Shown: one piece after another, positions 15,511 to 23,946 of the stretch
How positions within the stretch are numbered: the first letter of the stretch is position 1
Layout: the number at the start of each line of letters is the position of its first letter
DNA from: Acidobacteriota bacterium
Lineage (GTDB): Bacteria; Acidobacteriota; Terriglobia; Acidiferrales; UBA7541
Direction of reading: 5' to 3'
Assembly (NCBI GenBank): GCA_003223255.1
Contig: QHYJ01000082.1
Span: 1-36,813 of the forward strand
DNA: 36,813 bases
Position numbers and translations under genes: made by a program
Notes under the pieces: generated by a model
What the model was told of the DNA's origin: nothing
The model's database searches: none
Seen by the model: the letters and a program-made list of their open reading frames with translations, nothing else

Positions 15511-16833
15511 TTACGGAAACAGGCCGCGGACGAGAGTGGCTTCGGCAACGCGGCCGACGGCCAGGATCATGGCACCGGCGCGCGGCGGAACGTGGTGCTT
15601 GCGCATGGTCTCCACCATTTCGTGGAACGCGCGGACCATGATCTTTTGCAGGCGCGCGTTGACCTCGTCGGCGTCCCACATCAGGCCTTCCTGGTTCTGC
15701 ACCCACTCGAAGTAGCTGACCGTGACCCCGCCGGCATTCGCGAGAATGTCCGGGAGCACGGTGATACCACGGCGGGCCAGGATTTCGTCAGCATGCGGGG
15801 TCGTGGGGCCGTTGGCGGCTTCGGCGACGATGCGGGCTTTAATGGCCTCGGCATTGTGCAGGGTAATGACGTTTTCGAGCGCCGCGGGAACCAGAATGTC
15901 GCACTTCATGGTCAACAGTTCGTCGTTGCTGATGCGCGAGGCGCCGGGCATGCCAACCACGGTGCCCGCGCGCTCCTTGTAGCGGATGGCTTTGAAGGGA
16001 TCGATGCCGCGGGAGTTGGTGACGCCGCCACGTGTGTCGCTCAGGGCGACGATTTTGGCTTTCTTTTCCGCGAAGAGGCGGGCGGCGGTGGCTCCGGCAT
16101 TGCCAAAGCCTTGAATCGCGACACTGGCCCCGCGCAAAGGAATCTTTTTCACCTTGCACGCTTCTTCGACAACATAGAGGAGGCCGCGTGCCGTGGCTTC
16201 GGCGCGCCCTTCGGAACCGCCGATGGATACCGGCTTGCCGGTCACCACGCCGTGCGCGGCATGCCCGATGGTCATCGCGTAGGTGTCCATGATCCAGGCC
16301 ATGGTCTGCGCGTCGGTGTAAACGTCGGGCGCGGGAATGTCCTGGGCGGGTCCGATGAGCGGAAGAATCTCGCTGGCGTAGCGGCGCGTCATGCGCTCGA
16401 GTTCGCTCTTGGACATGCGCTTGGGGTCGCAGATGACACCGCCTTTGGCACCTCCAAAGGGAACGCTCACCGTGGCGGTCTTCCAGGTCATCCAGGCAGC
16501 CAGCGCCTTCACTTCGTCCAGCGTGACGTTAGGATGATAGCGAATGCCGCCCTTTCCAGGACCGCGAGAAATGTTGTGCTGCACGCGATAGCCGGTGAAA
16601 ACTTTCACTTGGCCGTTGTCCATCTTTGTGGGCAGGGAGACTTCCAGGACGCGCTTCGGGGTGCGCAGGATCTGGCGCAGCCCGGGGTCGAGCTTCAAAA
16701 ACTCCGCCGACATATCGAACTGGATTTGCGCGATGCGGAAGGGATTAAGGTCTTCGCGCGGAGCAATGCGCGGCACCATCGGCGGTGCGCTTATCTGCCT
16801 GCCTGGGATTGTGGGCTTTGCGACCGTGGCCAT
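15511..16833 (-). CDS. gdhA: Glutamate dehydrogenase (Glu/Leu/Phe/Val dehydrogenase family)
   Basis: A 440-residue enzyme for reversible oxidative deamination of glutamate. Substrate-binding and catalytic residues are visible: RGPGKGGIRYH (90-100), K118 in WMTWKTA, PFGGAKGG (125-132) with the catalytic lysine, and the aspartate in DIPAPDV (D170). The dinucleotide fold follows with QGFGNAG (241-247), and EAANGPTTPHAD and LANAGGVTVSYFEWVQN complete the family pattern. Length and motif order match the hexameric short form. NAD versus NADP use cannot be decided by eye. It links carbon and nitrogen metabolism and has no operon partner. Confidence 0.95.
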   Translation of the reverse strand: MATVAKPTIPGRQISAPPMVPRIAPREDLNPFRIAQIQFDMSAEFLKLDPGLRQILRTPKRVLEVSLPTKMDNGQVKVFTGYRVQHNISRGPGKGGIRYHPNVTLDEVKALAAWMTWKTATVSVPFGGAKGGVICDPKRMSKSELERMTRRYASEILPLIGPAQDIPAPDVYTDAQTMAWIMDTYAMTIGHAAHGVVTGKPVSIGGSEGRAEATARGLLYVVEEACKVKKIPLRGASVAIQGFGNAGATAARLFAEKKAKIVALSDTRGGVTNSRGIDPFKAIRYKERAGTVVGMPGASRISNDELLTMKCDILVPAALENVITLHNAEAIKARIVAEAANGPTTPHADEILARRGITVLPDILANAGGVTVSYFEWVQNQEGLMWDADEVNARLQKIMVRAFHEMVETMRKHHVPPRAGAMILAVGRVAEATLVRGLFP

Positions 16834-16931
16834 CGGCGTCGGTCCTTTCGTCTGTTTGAGTTAGGAGCTTGTATGTCCTGCTTGGCCTTGATTCGATCTC
16901 TGATGCTTCACTCCATCCATGGAAAGTATCG

Positions 16932-17258
16932 CTAACCGTGTGCGGCAAACTTTTTGGAACTAACAACATAGGCATCGCGGCAGGCGATGGAGCAGAAATG
17001 TAACAATTCATCGCCCTCGCGCATGGGAATCGAGAGCGTTTCGTCCACATGCATGCCGCAAACCGGGTCGCGCACCAACCGGCGGGCTGCCTTCGAAGTC
17101 TGCGAAGAGCCGGTTCCATTCTCGCCGCGCTGCGATGAAGAAGCAGCATTTTGCAGCAGCGAACCGAAAATGCGGCGAAGCAGCCACACGCTCCACGAGA
17201 CTACGAACAGCCAAAACAGAAACCGAACGATGCGCGCAAGAAACATCATGAGAGCCAA
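16932..17258 (-). CDS. Small membrane protein with a C-terminal YHS/TRASH-like metal-binding domain
   Basis: A 108-residue protein. Residues about 5-27 form a hydrophobic helix with a positively charged end (WLLRRIFG), followed by a polar linker. The C-terminal 45 residues read RDPVCGMHVDETLSIPM, then LLHFCSIACRDAY. This cysteine pattern (C-G-M about 23 residues before F-C-S-x-x-C) is that of YHS and TRASH domains, which bind transition metals. Similar short proteins are found in Pseudomonas and Acidobacteria (PP0621-like). The role is unknown; metal sensing or handling at the membrane is a guess. It is monocistronic between serS and gdhA. Confidence 0.75.
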   Translation of the reverse strand: MALMMFLARIVRFLFWLFVVSWSVWLLRRIFGSLLQNAASSSQRGENGTGSSQTSKAARRLVRDPVCGMHVDETLSIPMREGDELLHFCSIACRDAYVVSSKKFAAHG

Positions 17259-17497
17259 AGACCGCAGTGCAGCGCTGGTACCCCCTAGGTCCCAGTGAGG
17301 TGAGTGTATGTAAGGCGAAAAGCGGTAGTCAAACGAAAAGGCGTAAATTCAAGAGGTTGCAGGGTCTGGAATGGCGGGGTTGGGAAGCGCGCAGAAGGCC
17401 AGGCTGTCTGTAAGTCTTTTGTTCATAGCGGCTTAGCCTGTTCAGCAGGGTCCTGAAGGGATATTGACAGAAAAGCACAGGCACCCCCGGGAGGCGG

Positions 17498-18787
17498 TTA
17501 AAAAGACGCTATTTTAGCCGCGGGAATGCGGTCAATGCCCATGTATGGGCGGAGAACTTCCGGGATCAGGATGGAGCCGTCGGCCTGTTGAAAATTCTCA
17601 ACGATCGCAATCCAAGTGCGGCCCACCGCGAGGCCTGACCCGTTCAGCGTGTGCACGAAGTCGCTCTTGCCGCCACTTTTTGGCTTGAAGCGGATGCCCG
17701 CACGGCGCGCTTGAAAGGCTTCACAGTTTGAGCAGGAAGAAATTTCACGAAATTCGTTACTCGAAGGCAGCCAAACTTCAATGTCGTAGGTTTTCGCAGA
17801 CGCAAAGCCCATGTCGCCGGTGCATAGCAGCACGGTGCGGTGATGCAGGCCAAGTTTCTGGAGAATGGCTTCGGCATTTCGGGTTAGCGCCTCGTGCTCC
17901 TCATAGCTTTTCTCCGGATGGGTGAACTTGAAGAGCTCGACTTTTTGAAATTGATGCTGGCGGAAAATGCCGCGAGTGTCCTTGCCGGCGGCTCCCGCTT
18001 CGGAACGGAAGCAGGCAGTCCAGGCGGTGACGTTAATGGGCAATCTCTCTTCCGGAATGGTTTCGTCGCGATACAGGTTGTGCAGTTCGACTTCGGCTGT
18101 GGGGGTGAGCCAAAAGTCTGTGCCTTCCAGGCGGAAAAGATCGGCGGCAAATTTGGGCAACTGGCCGGCACCGGTGAGCGAGGCGCTATTAACAATGAAA
18201 GGCGGTAGAAATTCCGTGTAGCGGTGTTCGCGCGTGTGCACATCGAGGAAGAAATTGGCCAGGGCGCGCTCGAGGCGGGCGCCGCAGCCTTTGTAGACCG
18301 CGAAACGCGCGCCGGCGATTTTGGCGCCGGCTTCGAGATCGAGGATTCCGGCGCGCTCGCCGACTTCCCAGTGGGGCTTTGGCTGAAAATCGAATTTCGG
18401 TGGCGTGCCCCAACAGCGGACTTCCTTGTTATCCGCGGCACTGGTGCCTACGGGAACGGAAGAGTGTGGCACGTTGGGGATAGTGAGAAGAACTTCGCGT
18501 TGGCGGGCATCGAGCCCGGCGATGCGCTCGTCGGACTGTTTAATGCGTTCCGAAACCTGTTTCATTTCCGCGATCAGCCCGTCCGCGTTCTGTTTTTGCT
18601 TTTTCAGGCGCGCAATTTCGTCGCTGGCCTTGTTGCGTTGAGCTTTCAGTTGCTCGGTAGCGGTGATGAGCTCGCGGCGTTCCTTGTCGAGGGCGCCGAA
18701 TCCGTCTAGATCAAGCGTCATACAACGCTTCTTGGCCATGTCGGCGAAGACGTCGAGGTGGTCCCGGAAGTAGCTGAGGTCGTGCAC
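17498..18787 (-). CDS. serS: Seryl-tRNA synthetase SerS
   Basis: A 429-residue class II synthetase that charges tRNA-Ser (and tRNA-Sec, relevant to the selB nearby). The N-terminal coiled-coil arm (about 30-105, [25 protein letters not shown]) contacts the long variable arm of tRNA-Ser. Class II motif 2 is [23 protein letters not shown], interrupted nowhere, and motif 3 is [18 protein letters not shown] followed by [11 protein letters not shown] chose the GTG at 18787 because family proteins begin at the DLSYFRDHL helix and the length then matches E. coli SerS; a TTG at 18817 would add ten residues. The ribosome site is weak for either start. Confidence 0.93.
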   Translation of the reverse strand: MHDLSYFRDHLDVFADMAKKRCMTLDLDGFGALDKERRELITATEQLKAQRNKASDEIARLKKQKQNADGLIAEMKQVSERIKQSDERIAGLDARQREVLLTIPNVPHSSVPVGTSAADNKEVRCWGTPPKFDFQPKPHWEVGERAGILDLEAGAKIAGARFAVYKGCGARLERALANFFLDVHTREHRYTEFLPPFIVNSASLTGAGQLPKFAADLFRLEGTDFWLTPTAEVELHNLYRDETIPEERLPINVTAWTACFRSEAGAAGKDTRGIFRQHQFQKVELFKFTHPEKSYEEHEALTRNAEAILQKLGLHHRTVLLCTGDMGFASAKTYDIEVWLPSSNEFREISSCSNCEAFQARRAGIRFKPKSGGKSDFVHTLNGSGLAVGRTWIAIVENFQQADGSILIPEVLRPYMGIDRIPAAKIASF

Positions 18788-18859
18788 GGAGACAAAAGGA
18801 TACCGTAATCCGCGCAAGCCTTGTAGCAGGGTAATTGCTGGAATTTTGCGGCGCCCCGA

Positions 18860-19252
18860 CTACAAAGAGCGGGGCACCTCGCTCATCAGCGCGAGCAGAT
18901 TGTTCTCGCTGTCGCGGAAGAACGTCATCCAGAGGTCGTGGTTTGACATTTGTGCGATCAGGTGCGGCTCGTCCTCGAATTTGGCGCCAGCCTCCTTGAG
19001 GTGCCGGTGCGCGGCGCGAATATCCGGAACCTGGAAATAAAGGATGGAGCTCGGATGGTCAAATTCCGGCTTCTCCGCTTTGTCCAGCATGAGGCGGACA
19101 CCGCCGCAATCGAAGAAGGACAGTTGGCCGGCGCGAAACAGGTGCGGCAATCCCAGCACGTCGCGATAGAATGCCGTGGCGCGATCTACGTCGTGGGCGT
19201 TAATGGCAATCTGCCCGATGCGAGAAAGCGCGGTATTTTCCTGCGGATTCAT
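18860..19252 (-). CDS. VOC-family (glyoxalase/bleomycin resistance fold) protein
   Basis: A 130-residue single-domain vicinal-oxygen-chelate protein. It shows the two beta-alpha-beta-beta-beta halves: IGQIAINAHDVDRATAFYRDVLGLPHLF with GGVRLMLDK, then LYFQVPDIRAAHRHLKEAGAKF with WMTFFRDSENNLLALMSE. The terminal glutamate (LMSE) and the early histidine (NAHD) are likely metal ligands. The substrate cannot be named; relatives include glyoxalases, dioxygenases and antibiotic-binding proteins. It is divergent from a marR gene across 50 bp that contain a palindrome, so it is probably the target of that regulator, which suggests a stress or toxic small molecule. GGAGG lies ten bases before the ATG. 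Confidence 0.88.
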   Translation of the reverse strand: MNPQENTALSRIGQIAINAHDVDRATAFYRDVLGLPHLFRAGQLSFFDCGGVRLMLDKAEKPEFDHPSSILYFQVPDIRAAHRHLKEAGAKFEDEPHLIAQMSNHDLWMTFFRDSENNLLALMSEVPRSL

Positions 19253-19280
19253 GAATGGTTGACCTCCGAGGGCGATTTAA

Positions 19281-19293
19281 TTAGCATAGCTAA
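19281..19293. promoter_or_regulatory. Palindromic operator between the VOC gene and marR
   Basis: TTAGCATAGCTAA is a perfect 5-bp dyad around a three-base centre in the short divergent gap. On the minus strand it overlaps TATGCT, a fair -10 element for the VOC gene. Position and size fit a binding site for the adjacent MarR dimer, which would control both genes. Confidence 0.55.
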
Positions 19294-19302
19294 CTATATT
19301 CC

Positions 19303-19755
19303 ATGACGCTTGTCAAGCGAAAAAGGGAGGCCATCCCGGAACTGTTGGAGACGGCAGACAAGCTGCACTCCGCGGCGATCCACCTTTTGCGGCGGCTGCG
19401 GGTGCGCGACCGCGAGAGCGGGATTGGCCCGGCGCAGCTTTCCGCGTTGTCGGTGCTGGTGTTCGGTGGGCCGAGGTCGCTTGGCGAGCTTGCCGAAGCT
19501 GAGCAAGTACGGCCGCCGACGATGAGCCGCATCGTCTCGGGCTTGGAACGCACAGGCTTGGTGAAGCGCGAGGCCACGGAAGACGGCCGGCGCGTGCGGC
19601 TGGTGGCAACGGCCAAGGGCACAAAGATTCTTTGGGAGGGCCGCAAACGCCGCGTCGAATCTTTAGCGAATGCGCTCGCGTCTCTGGGGGAAGCGGAGAG
19701 AGCTCGGGTGCGCGAGTTGGCGGAATTGCTCCCCGAGATCGTTCGCAAGATTTGA
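19303..19755 (+). CDS. MarR-family transcriptional regulator
   Basis: A 150-residue winged-helix protein of normal MarR length. An N-terminal dimer helix (ADKLHSAAIHLLRRLR) is followed by GPAQLSALSVLVFGGPRSLGELAEAE. The recognition helix region is RPPTMSRIVSGLERTGLVKRE, the wing EDGRRVRLVATAKG, and C-terminal dimer helices close the protein. MarR proteins bind palindromes and release them on contact with small phenolic or oxidising compounds. It faces the VOC gene and probably represses it and itself. No Shine-Dalgarno sequence is visible before the ATG, so translation start is slightly uncertain. Confidence 0.9.
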   Translation: MTLVKRKREAIPELLETADKLHSAAIHLLRRLRVRDRESGIGPAQLSALSVLVFGGPRSLGELAEAEQVRPPTMSRIVSGLERTGLVKREATEDGRRVRLVATAKGTKILWEGRKRRVESLANALASLGEAERARVRELAELLPEIVRKI

Positions 19756-20014
19756 CACCTACCGCCAAGGGCCAGGTACTTCCGTACCGGCAGAGGGTAC
19801 TTGGTTTGTGCGGCAAGGTACCGGAAAGAATGAACCGGGCGGCCTATCGACGAAAGACTCGGTGAAAAGCAAACTGGGAACAGTAATCGGAAGTGGTTTG
19901 GCCCGTTGGAGTCAAGGCTATCCTCCTGGGTGCTGCTTTGCCGCTCGCGAGCGCGGCAGACGGCCGATTAGGGCCGAGCCCCTTTGATTATTGTTACCCT
20001 CCATCCCCACGCCC
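19756..20014 (+). other. Structured non-coding stretch between marR and a strong terminator
   Basis: No protein is supported. Several short stems are visible: GGTAC-TTCC-GTACC (19775-19788), a GCCGC/GCGGC stem around 19940-19960, and CGGCC-GATTAG-GGCCG just after it. The stretch ends in a near-perfect terminator. It may be the 3' untranslated part of marR or an independent small RNA. I compared it by eye with tmRNA, RNase P RNA, SRP RNA and B12, FMN and c-di-GMP riboswitches and found no match. Confidence 0.35.
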
Positions 20015-20050
20015 GAGCGGCCGGTCCCCCCACCGGCCGCTCAATTTTTT
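20015..20050 (+). terminator. Strong rho-independent terminator
   Basis: GAGCGGCCGGT (20015-20025) and ACCGGCCGCTC (20032-20042) form an uninterrupted 11-bp stem with a loop of six C, followed by AATTTTTT. It ends plus-strand transcription coming from marR or from a small RNA in the gap. Confidence 0.92.
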
Positions 20051-20601
20051 GGTTCACCGTTGTCAGTTATAAATTCTAAGCGAAGGCTCGCGAGCCAGGT
20101 TCCACAGCGTGCCCGCTAGGCGTGTAAAAAGGGCTTACGGGGAGGGGGCAGGGGGCATCTTGGAGGACTGAGGCTCGCCAAGAAACCTTCTTTACTGACG
20201 GACTGGGTTTGCCAAAGTGAGGGGACGGGCTCTGGAAAACGAAAAAGGGGGCCGGTGCAAGCCCCCTTCTTCTCAATTGACGCCCCTAAACCGGTAACCG
20301 AGTCGAGGATCGGTTCCGGCCACCCCGGGAAGCCAATCTTGTAAGTTGAGAAGGAGGGAGCAAGTCAGGTGCCAGCCGTTGGATGTTTACACAGACCCCA
20401 GGGAGATGACTGAAAACACAGTCGTTAGGCAAAAAACGTGACAGACGAACACAACTCGCCGCGGGACAGACCTACAAAATCCCACAGAAATCTGCCTCCC
20501 TTCCTACATTCTTTGGGAGCGGACTTCGGGCGACGTTTTGGGTTGCGAGGTTACCTCTAGAAGCAGGGATTAACAATATCGTTATTTCGATCTTGGCTGA
20601 A
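20051..20601. other. Gene-poor stretch downstream of the broken sigma factor
   Basis: No gene is supported in this 550 bp. Visible structure includes a minus-strand terminator at 20242-20266 and a hairpin with CCGG/ACCGA against TCGGT/CCGG arms at 20291-20319. The rest has short open frames without domains. Loss of the second half of the sigma factor gene probably contributed to the emptiness. Confidence 0.4.
20242..20266 (-). terminator. Terminator on the minus strand
   Basis: GGGGGC (20247-20252) and GCCCCC (20261-20266) pair across an eight-base loop. On the minus strand the stem is followed by TTTTTC; on the plus strand by TTCTTCT. It fits the end of the transcript that once carried the ECF sigma factor and could act in both directions. 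Confidence 0.75.
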
Positions 20602-21044
20602 TCATGTCTGCGGACTTCCCGGCTTCCTAGATGAACAGCGTCCTGTTGCGCCCTTCCTGGCGGTGATGGGTTTCGAGGGATCGAGAAGCGAGTTGCGGTG
20701 GCCCAGAAAAGCCCCGCGAAAGGCGGCTTTGCGGCGGTGGGCGCGGAGAATTTTGAAACCGATGGCGTAGAGATAAGTGCGAAAGAGGGCGCGGGGTTCG
20801 TAGCGTGACGCGGCTCGAAGCAAGGCGAAAAACGTTTCTGGGTAAGCTCTTCGGCATTGGCGGGATCTGACACGCGGCGGCAGAAGAAGCCGTAAACCGG
20901 TTGCTTATAACGGTGAAAGAGCTCCGTGAAGGCTTCCGAAGACCGCTGCAAAAATGCGAGCATGAGCCGCTCGTCGCTCAGGCAGGGCCGTTGCGGCTCC
21001 GCTTGTGCGGGTGATGTAGCGGGGTTGATGGGCGCCTCGTTCAT
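20602..21044 (-). pseudogene. ECF-type RNA polymerase sigma factor, frameshifted and missing region 4
   Basis: From the ATG at 21044 the frame reads a short lead and then sigma region 2: LSDERLMLAFLQRSSEAFTE, LFHRYKQPVYGFFCRRVSDP, ANAEELTQ. At about 20838 one base is missing. The expected continuation appears in the next frame: ETFFALLRAASRYEPRALFR, then TYLYAIGFKILRAHRRKAAF. After about 20700 the similarity ends in a low-similarity tail, and the DNA-binding region 4 is absent. Two lesions make a sequencing error an insufficient explanation. No anti-sigma gene is next to it. An ATG at 21102 is an alternative start. Confidence 0.75.
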
Positions 21045-21220
21045 TGGTCTTTGACGAAGGGTCTCCGAGTTTAGAACGAACGCCGACAGTGCGTCTTGCA
21101 TCGTAAGTCGCCTGGGACCTTCACTAACGGTAATGCCGTGAGAGGGCAAAAAGTTCCAGCCAAGATTGCAAAAAAGACAACGCAGAGGCACAGAGGAATC
21201 GCAGAGAAGCAAAGAGTCGG

Positions 21221-22564
21221 TCAGGCGCCGATGGAGGAGCGCAGGGCGTTGGCGAGGGACTGGCAGAAGCGCTGGACGTCGGCTTCGTGTTCGGCCTCGA
21301 CCATGACGCGAGCGAGCTGCTCGGTGCCTGAATAGCGAAGCACAATACGGCCATTTTCACCAAGAGCGGACTGCGCTTCGGCTAGGGCCCGCGAGACTTC
21401 CGGGAGAGAATCCAGGGGCGGTTTCGAACGCACTTTCACGTTGACGATTTGTTGCGGGTAATCCTTCAGGCCTTCCACGAGCGATTCGAGTTTTCCGTGG
21501 ATGGAAACGAGCGAAGCGATCTTCACCGCAGTGAGCAGGCCGTCGCCGGCAGGACTTTCGTCGAGAAAGATGATGTGGCCGGACTGCTCGCCGCCGAGCA
21601 CGTTTCCGCTGCGCAGCATCTCTTCGAGAACGTACCGGTCGCCCACCGCAGCGCGCGCTAGCGTGATTTTTTCCTGAGCGAAGGCGCGCTCCAACCCGAG
21701 ATTGGACATGGAAGTGGCCACGACGCGGTTGCCCTTGAGCTTGTTCTGCGATTTCAGGAAACGCGCAGCGGCAAGAAGCACGCCGTCTCCATTCACGACT
21801 TTTCCGCTTTCACAGACAAAGAGCGCGCGGTCGGCGTCGCCATCGAAAGCCACACCCAGGCGCGCTTTTTCCGCGACGACACGCTTCTGCAGGCCTTCCA
21901 GATGGAGCGAGCCACAATTGGCGTTGATGTTGCGCCCGTCGGGCGCAACATTCATCGCTACGACGTCTGCGCCGAGAGAGCCAAACAGTTCCGGGCCAAG
22001 CTTGTACGCAGCGCCATTGGCGCAGTCGAGAACAATGCGGAAGCCGCGCAGATTCGCCCCAGGAATCAGCTTTTTCCGCAAAAAATCCAGGTATTTGGCG
22101 TCAAGGGATTCATCGGCAGCGAGCTTCAGAGCGTCCTTCGGGGTCCCTTCGCCCCGTCGTCCGAAAATATCGGCTTCGAGCTGCTCCTCGGCGGCATCGG
22201 GAAATTTCATGCCGGCATGCGAGAAAAGCTTCACGCCGTTGTCTTGAAAGGGATTGTGGGAAGCGGAAATCACTACCCCCGCTTGAAAATCGTTCTGACG
22301 CACCAGGCAGGCAACGCCGGGCGTCGTAATCACTCCGGCGAAAGCCACCGATGCACTGGCTTGGGTGAGCCCGGCGGCGAGAATCGATGCGATATGCGAG
22401 CCGGATTCGCGCGTATCCATGCCGATCAGAACGTGGGCTTTACCATGCTCACGCTTCAGGTAAGCACCGACGGAGCGTCCCGTGGCGTAAAGCGTGGGGT
22501 CATCGAGCGGCGGCGCGCCGGGGATGCCACGAATGCCGTCAGTTCCGAAAAGTTCTTTGGCCAC
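21221..22564 (-). CDS. glmM: Phosphoglucosamine mutase GlmM
   Basis: A 447-residue phosphohexomutase that converts glucosamine-6-phosphate to glucosamine-1-phosphate on the way to UDP-GlcNAc for peptidoglycan. The start FGTDGIRG is the family hallmark. The phosphoserine loop is ISASHNPFQDNG with S102 as the active serine. The metal loop is DGDADR (241-246), the sugar loop GGEQSGH, and the phosphate loop RYSGTEQLARVM near the C-terminus. All four domains are present and the length is normal. It is monocistronic and divergent from the AI-2E-type transporter. Confidence 0.96.
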   Translation of the reverse strand: MAKELFGTDGIRGIPGAPPLDDPTLYATGRSVGAYLKREHGKAHVLIGMDTRESGSHIASILAAGLTQASASVAFAGVITTPGVACLVRQNDFQAGVVISASHNPFQDNGVKLFSHAGMKFPDAAEEQLEADIFGRRGEGTPKDALKLAADESLDAKYLDFLRKKLIPGANLRGFRIVLDCANGAAYKLGPELFGSLGADVVAMNVAPDGRNINANCGSLHLEGLQKRVVAEKARLGVAFDGDADRALFVCESGKVVNGDGVLLAAARFLKSQNKLKGNRVVATSMSNLGLERAFAQEKITLARAAVGDRYVLEEMLRSGNVLGGEQSGHIIFLDESPAGDGLLTAVKIASLVSIHGKLESLVEGLKDYPQQIVNVKVRSKPPLDSLPEVSRALAEAQSALGENGRIVLRYSGTEQLARVMVEAEHEADVQRFCQSLANALRSSIGA

Positions 22565-22744
22565 GAAACAGAGACCGTTCCTTCAAGGGTCGCAGCGCCG
22601 GGAAAGGGTTGCAGCAGCGGCGGCCTGGTTGCGTGAGGACGACGTTGAAAGTCTAACATAGGGACTCGGACGTTTTTGCAATCTGCGGCATACACCTTTT
22701 CCTTAAGGAAGGAAGCGCCGCAAGCCGAATTGCAGACGAGGTAT

Positions 22745-22773
22745 GGTACGGTGCATCGAAACAATTCCGTACC
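22745..22773. promoter_or_regulatory. Inverted repeat ahead of the AI-2E-type transporter
   Basis: GGTACGG (22745-22751) and CCGTACC (22767-22773) are perfect inverted copies 15 bases apart, in the divergent glmM-transporter gap and about 54 bp before the transporter start. It may be an operator or an RNA hairpin; there is no U-run. Confidence 0.4.
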
Positions 22774-22826
22774 TCATCCGATGCAATTCTCGAGAATGTG
22801 CTAACTTTGTAGAACCGGAGCCGCTC

Positions 22827-23897
22827 GTGTCCGCCACCCAGACGCCCCCATCGATCGTTCGCCTCACCAGTTCTAGCTTCAGCATGCGGGTCATCGCCGC
22901 CGCGATCATCCTGCTGTTCTTCTATTACGCAGCCGGCGTGGTGATTACGCTGCTGTTTTCGATTCTCCTGGCGTATTTCCTCGATCCCGCCGTGGAGTTT
23001 CTGGAGAAATTCCGGCTGCCGCGGACCCTGGGCGCTTTGGTGATGGTGCTGATTCTCACCGCTGTTCTGGCCGCGGTCGGTTACGGGCTCTGGACTCGCG
23101 TGGCAGATTTTGCGGCCGACTGGCCCAAATACAGCGGTCTTTTGCAGCACGCGACGGCCAATGTCAGGGGCAAGATCATCGGGATTGAGGGCCAAGTTTC
23201 GCAAATTGCGCCAGCAGCGGGAACCGTCCCCGAAACCACTGCTCCTGTGGGGTCGAGCGTGGTGCGTACGCTGATCTTGCGCGGCATCGGTTCCCTGTAT
23301 GCGCTGTTTCTGGAAGTTACGTTCATGCCCTTCCTGGTCTTTTTCATGCTCGCGGAAAAGAGGCAGGTCTGGCACGGCACGCTGCAGCTTTTTCCTGCGT
23401 CACGCCGCACGCCGGTCAAGGAGACGCTGGAAGATGTGCGCGACGTGCTGCGCGATTATCTGGCGGGCATGACCGTGGTCACGTTCCTGGTTATCGCGGC
23501 GAGCAGCTTGTTTTTCTGGGCTCGCGGCATGGAGTTTCCCGTTCTGACGGGAATCGTGTCCGGGCTGCTGAATATGGTGCCGTACATCGGGGCGGTGCTG
23601 GCGTGGCTGCCGCCTTTTGTCATTGCGCTGGCGAAATGGAACACTTTTGGGCAATTCGCCTTTATCGCCGTAGTGCTGATTACGATTCATGTCCTAGCGT
23701 TGAATCTCCTTGCGCCAAAACTGGTGGGACGGCGCGTCCGGCTGAACGCCGTGGCCATTACCATCGCGCTGCTCTTTTGGGGTTGGGTGTGGGGAGGGAT
23801 GGGCCTGGTTCTGGCCATACCCATCACCGCGACACTCCGAGTGATTTGTGATCACACCGAATCGTGGAAACCGATCGGGCGCTGGCTCAGCGACTGA
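22827..23897 (+). CDS. AI-2E / PerM-family inner membrane transporter
   Basis: A 356-residue polytopic membrane protein of the AI-2E transporter (PerM, YdiK/YhhT) family. Hydrophobic segments start at about residues 23, 36 and 64 (VIAAAIILLFFYYAAGVVITLLFSILLAYFL and ALVMVLILTAVLAAVGYGL). A soluble loop then runs to about 155. The conserved C-terminal half follows: MPFLVFFMLAEKRQVWHGTL, LRDYLAGMTVVTFLVI, TGIVSGLLNMVPYIGAVLA, NLLAPKLVGRRVRLN and GMGLVLAIPI. Members export small molecules or ions; the substrate here is unknown. I chose the GTG at 22827 because GGAG lies six bases upstream; the frame is open further back. The nuclease gene follows after 49 bp. Confidence 0.9.
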   Translation: MSATQTPPSIVRLTSSSFSMRVIAAAIILLFFYYAAGVVITLLFSILLAYFLDPAVEFLEKFRLPRTLGALVMVLILTAVLAAVGYGLWTRVADFAADWPKYSGLLQHATANVRGKIIGIEGQVSQIAPAAGTVPETTAPVGSSVVRTLILRGIGSLYALFLEVTFMPFLVFFMLAEKRQVWHGTLQLFPASRRTPVKETLEDVRDVLRDYLAGMTVVTFLVIAASSLFFWARGMEFPVLTGIVSGLLNMVPYIGAVLAWLPPFVIALAKWNTFGQFAFIAVVLITIHVLALNLLAPKLVGRRVRLNAVAITIALLFWGWVWGGMGLVLAIPITATLRVICDHTESWKPIGRWLSD

Positions 23898-23946
23898 AGC
23901 GGCGTTTGCGAGTTTCTTCACCTGTTCCTTCGCAAGGGTTGAACTA

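Noticed and set aside
15172-16935. Long plus-strand reading frame of 587 codons opposite gdhA
   Set aside because: It is a mirror of the high-GC gdhA gene; composition is histidine/arginine/glycine-rich and no domain is visible.
19756-20014. Cobalamin riboswitch, tmRNA, RNase P RNA or c-di-GMP riboswitch
   Set aside because: Single short resemblances occur (GGTGAAAAGC, GGGAACAGT) but the conserved order of blocks for each family is not there.
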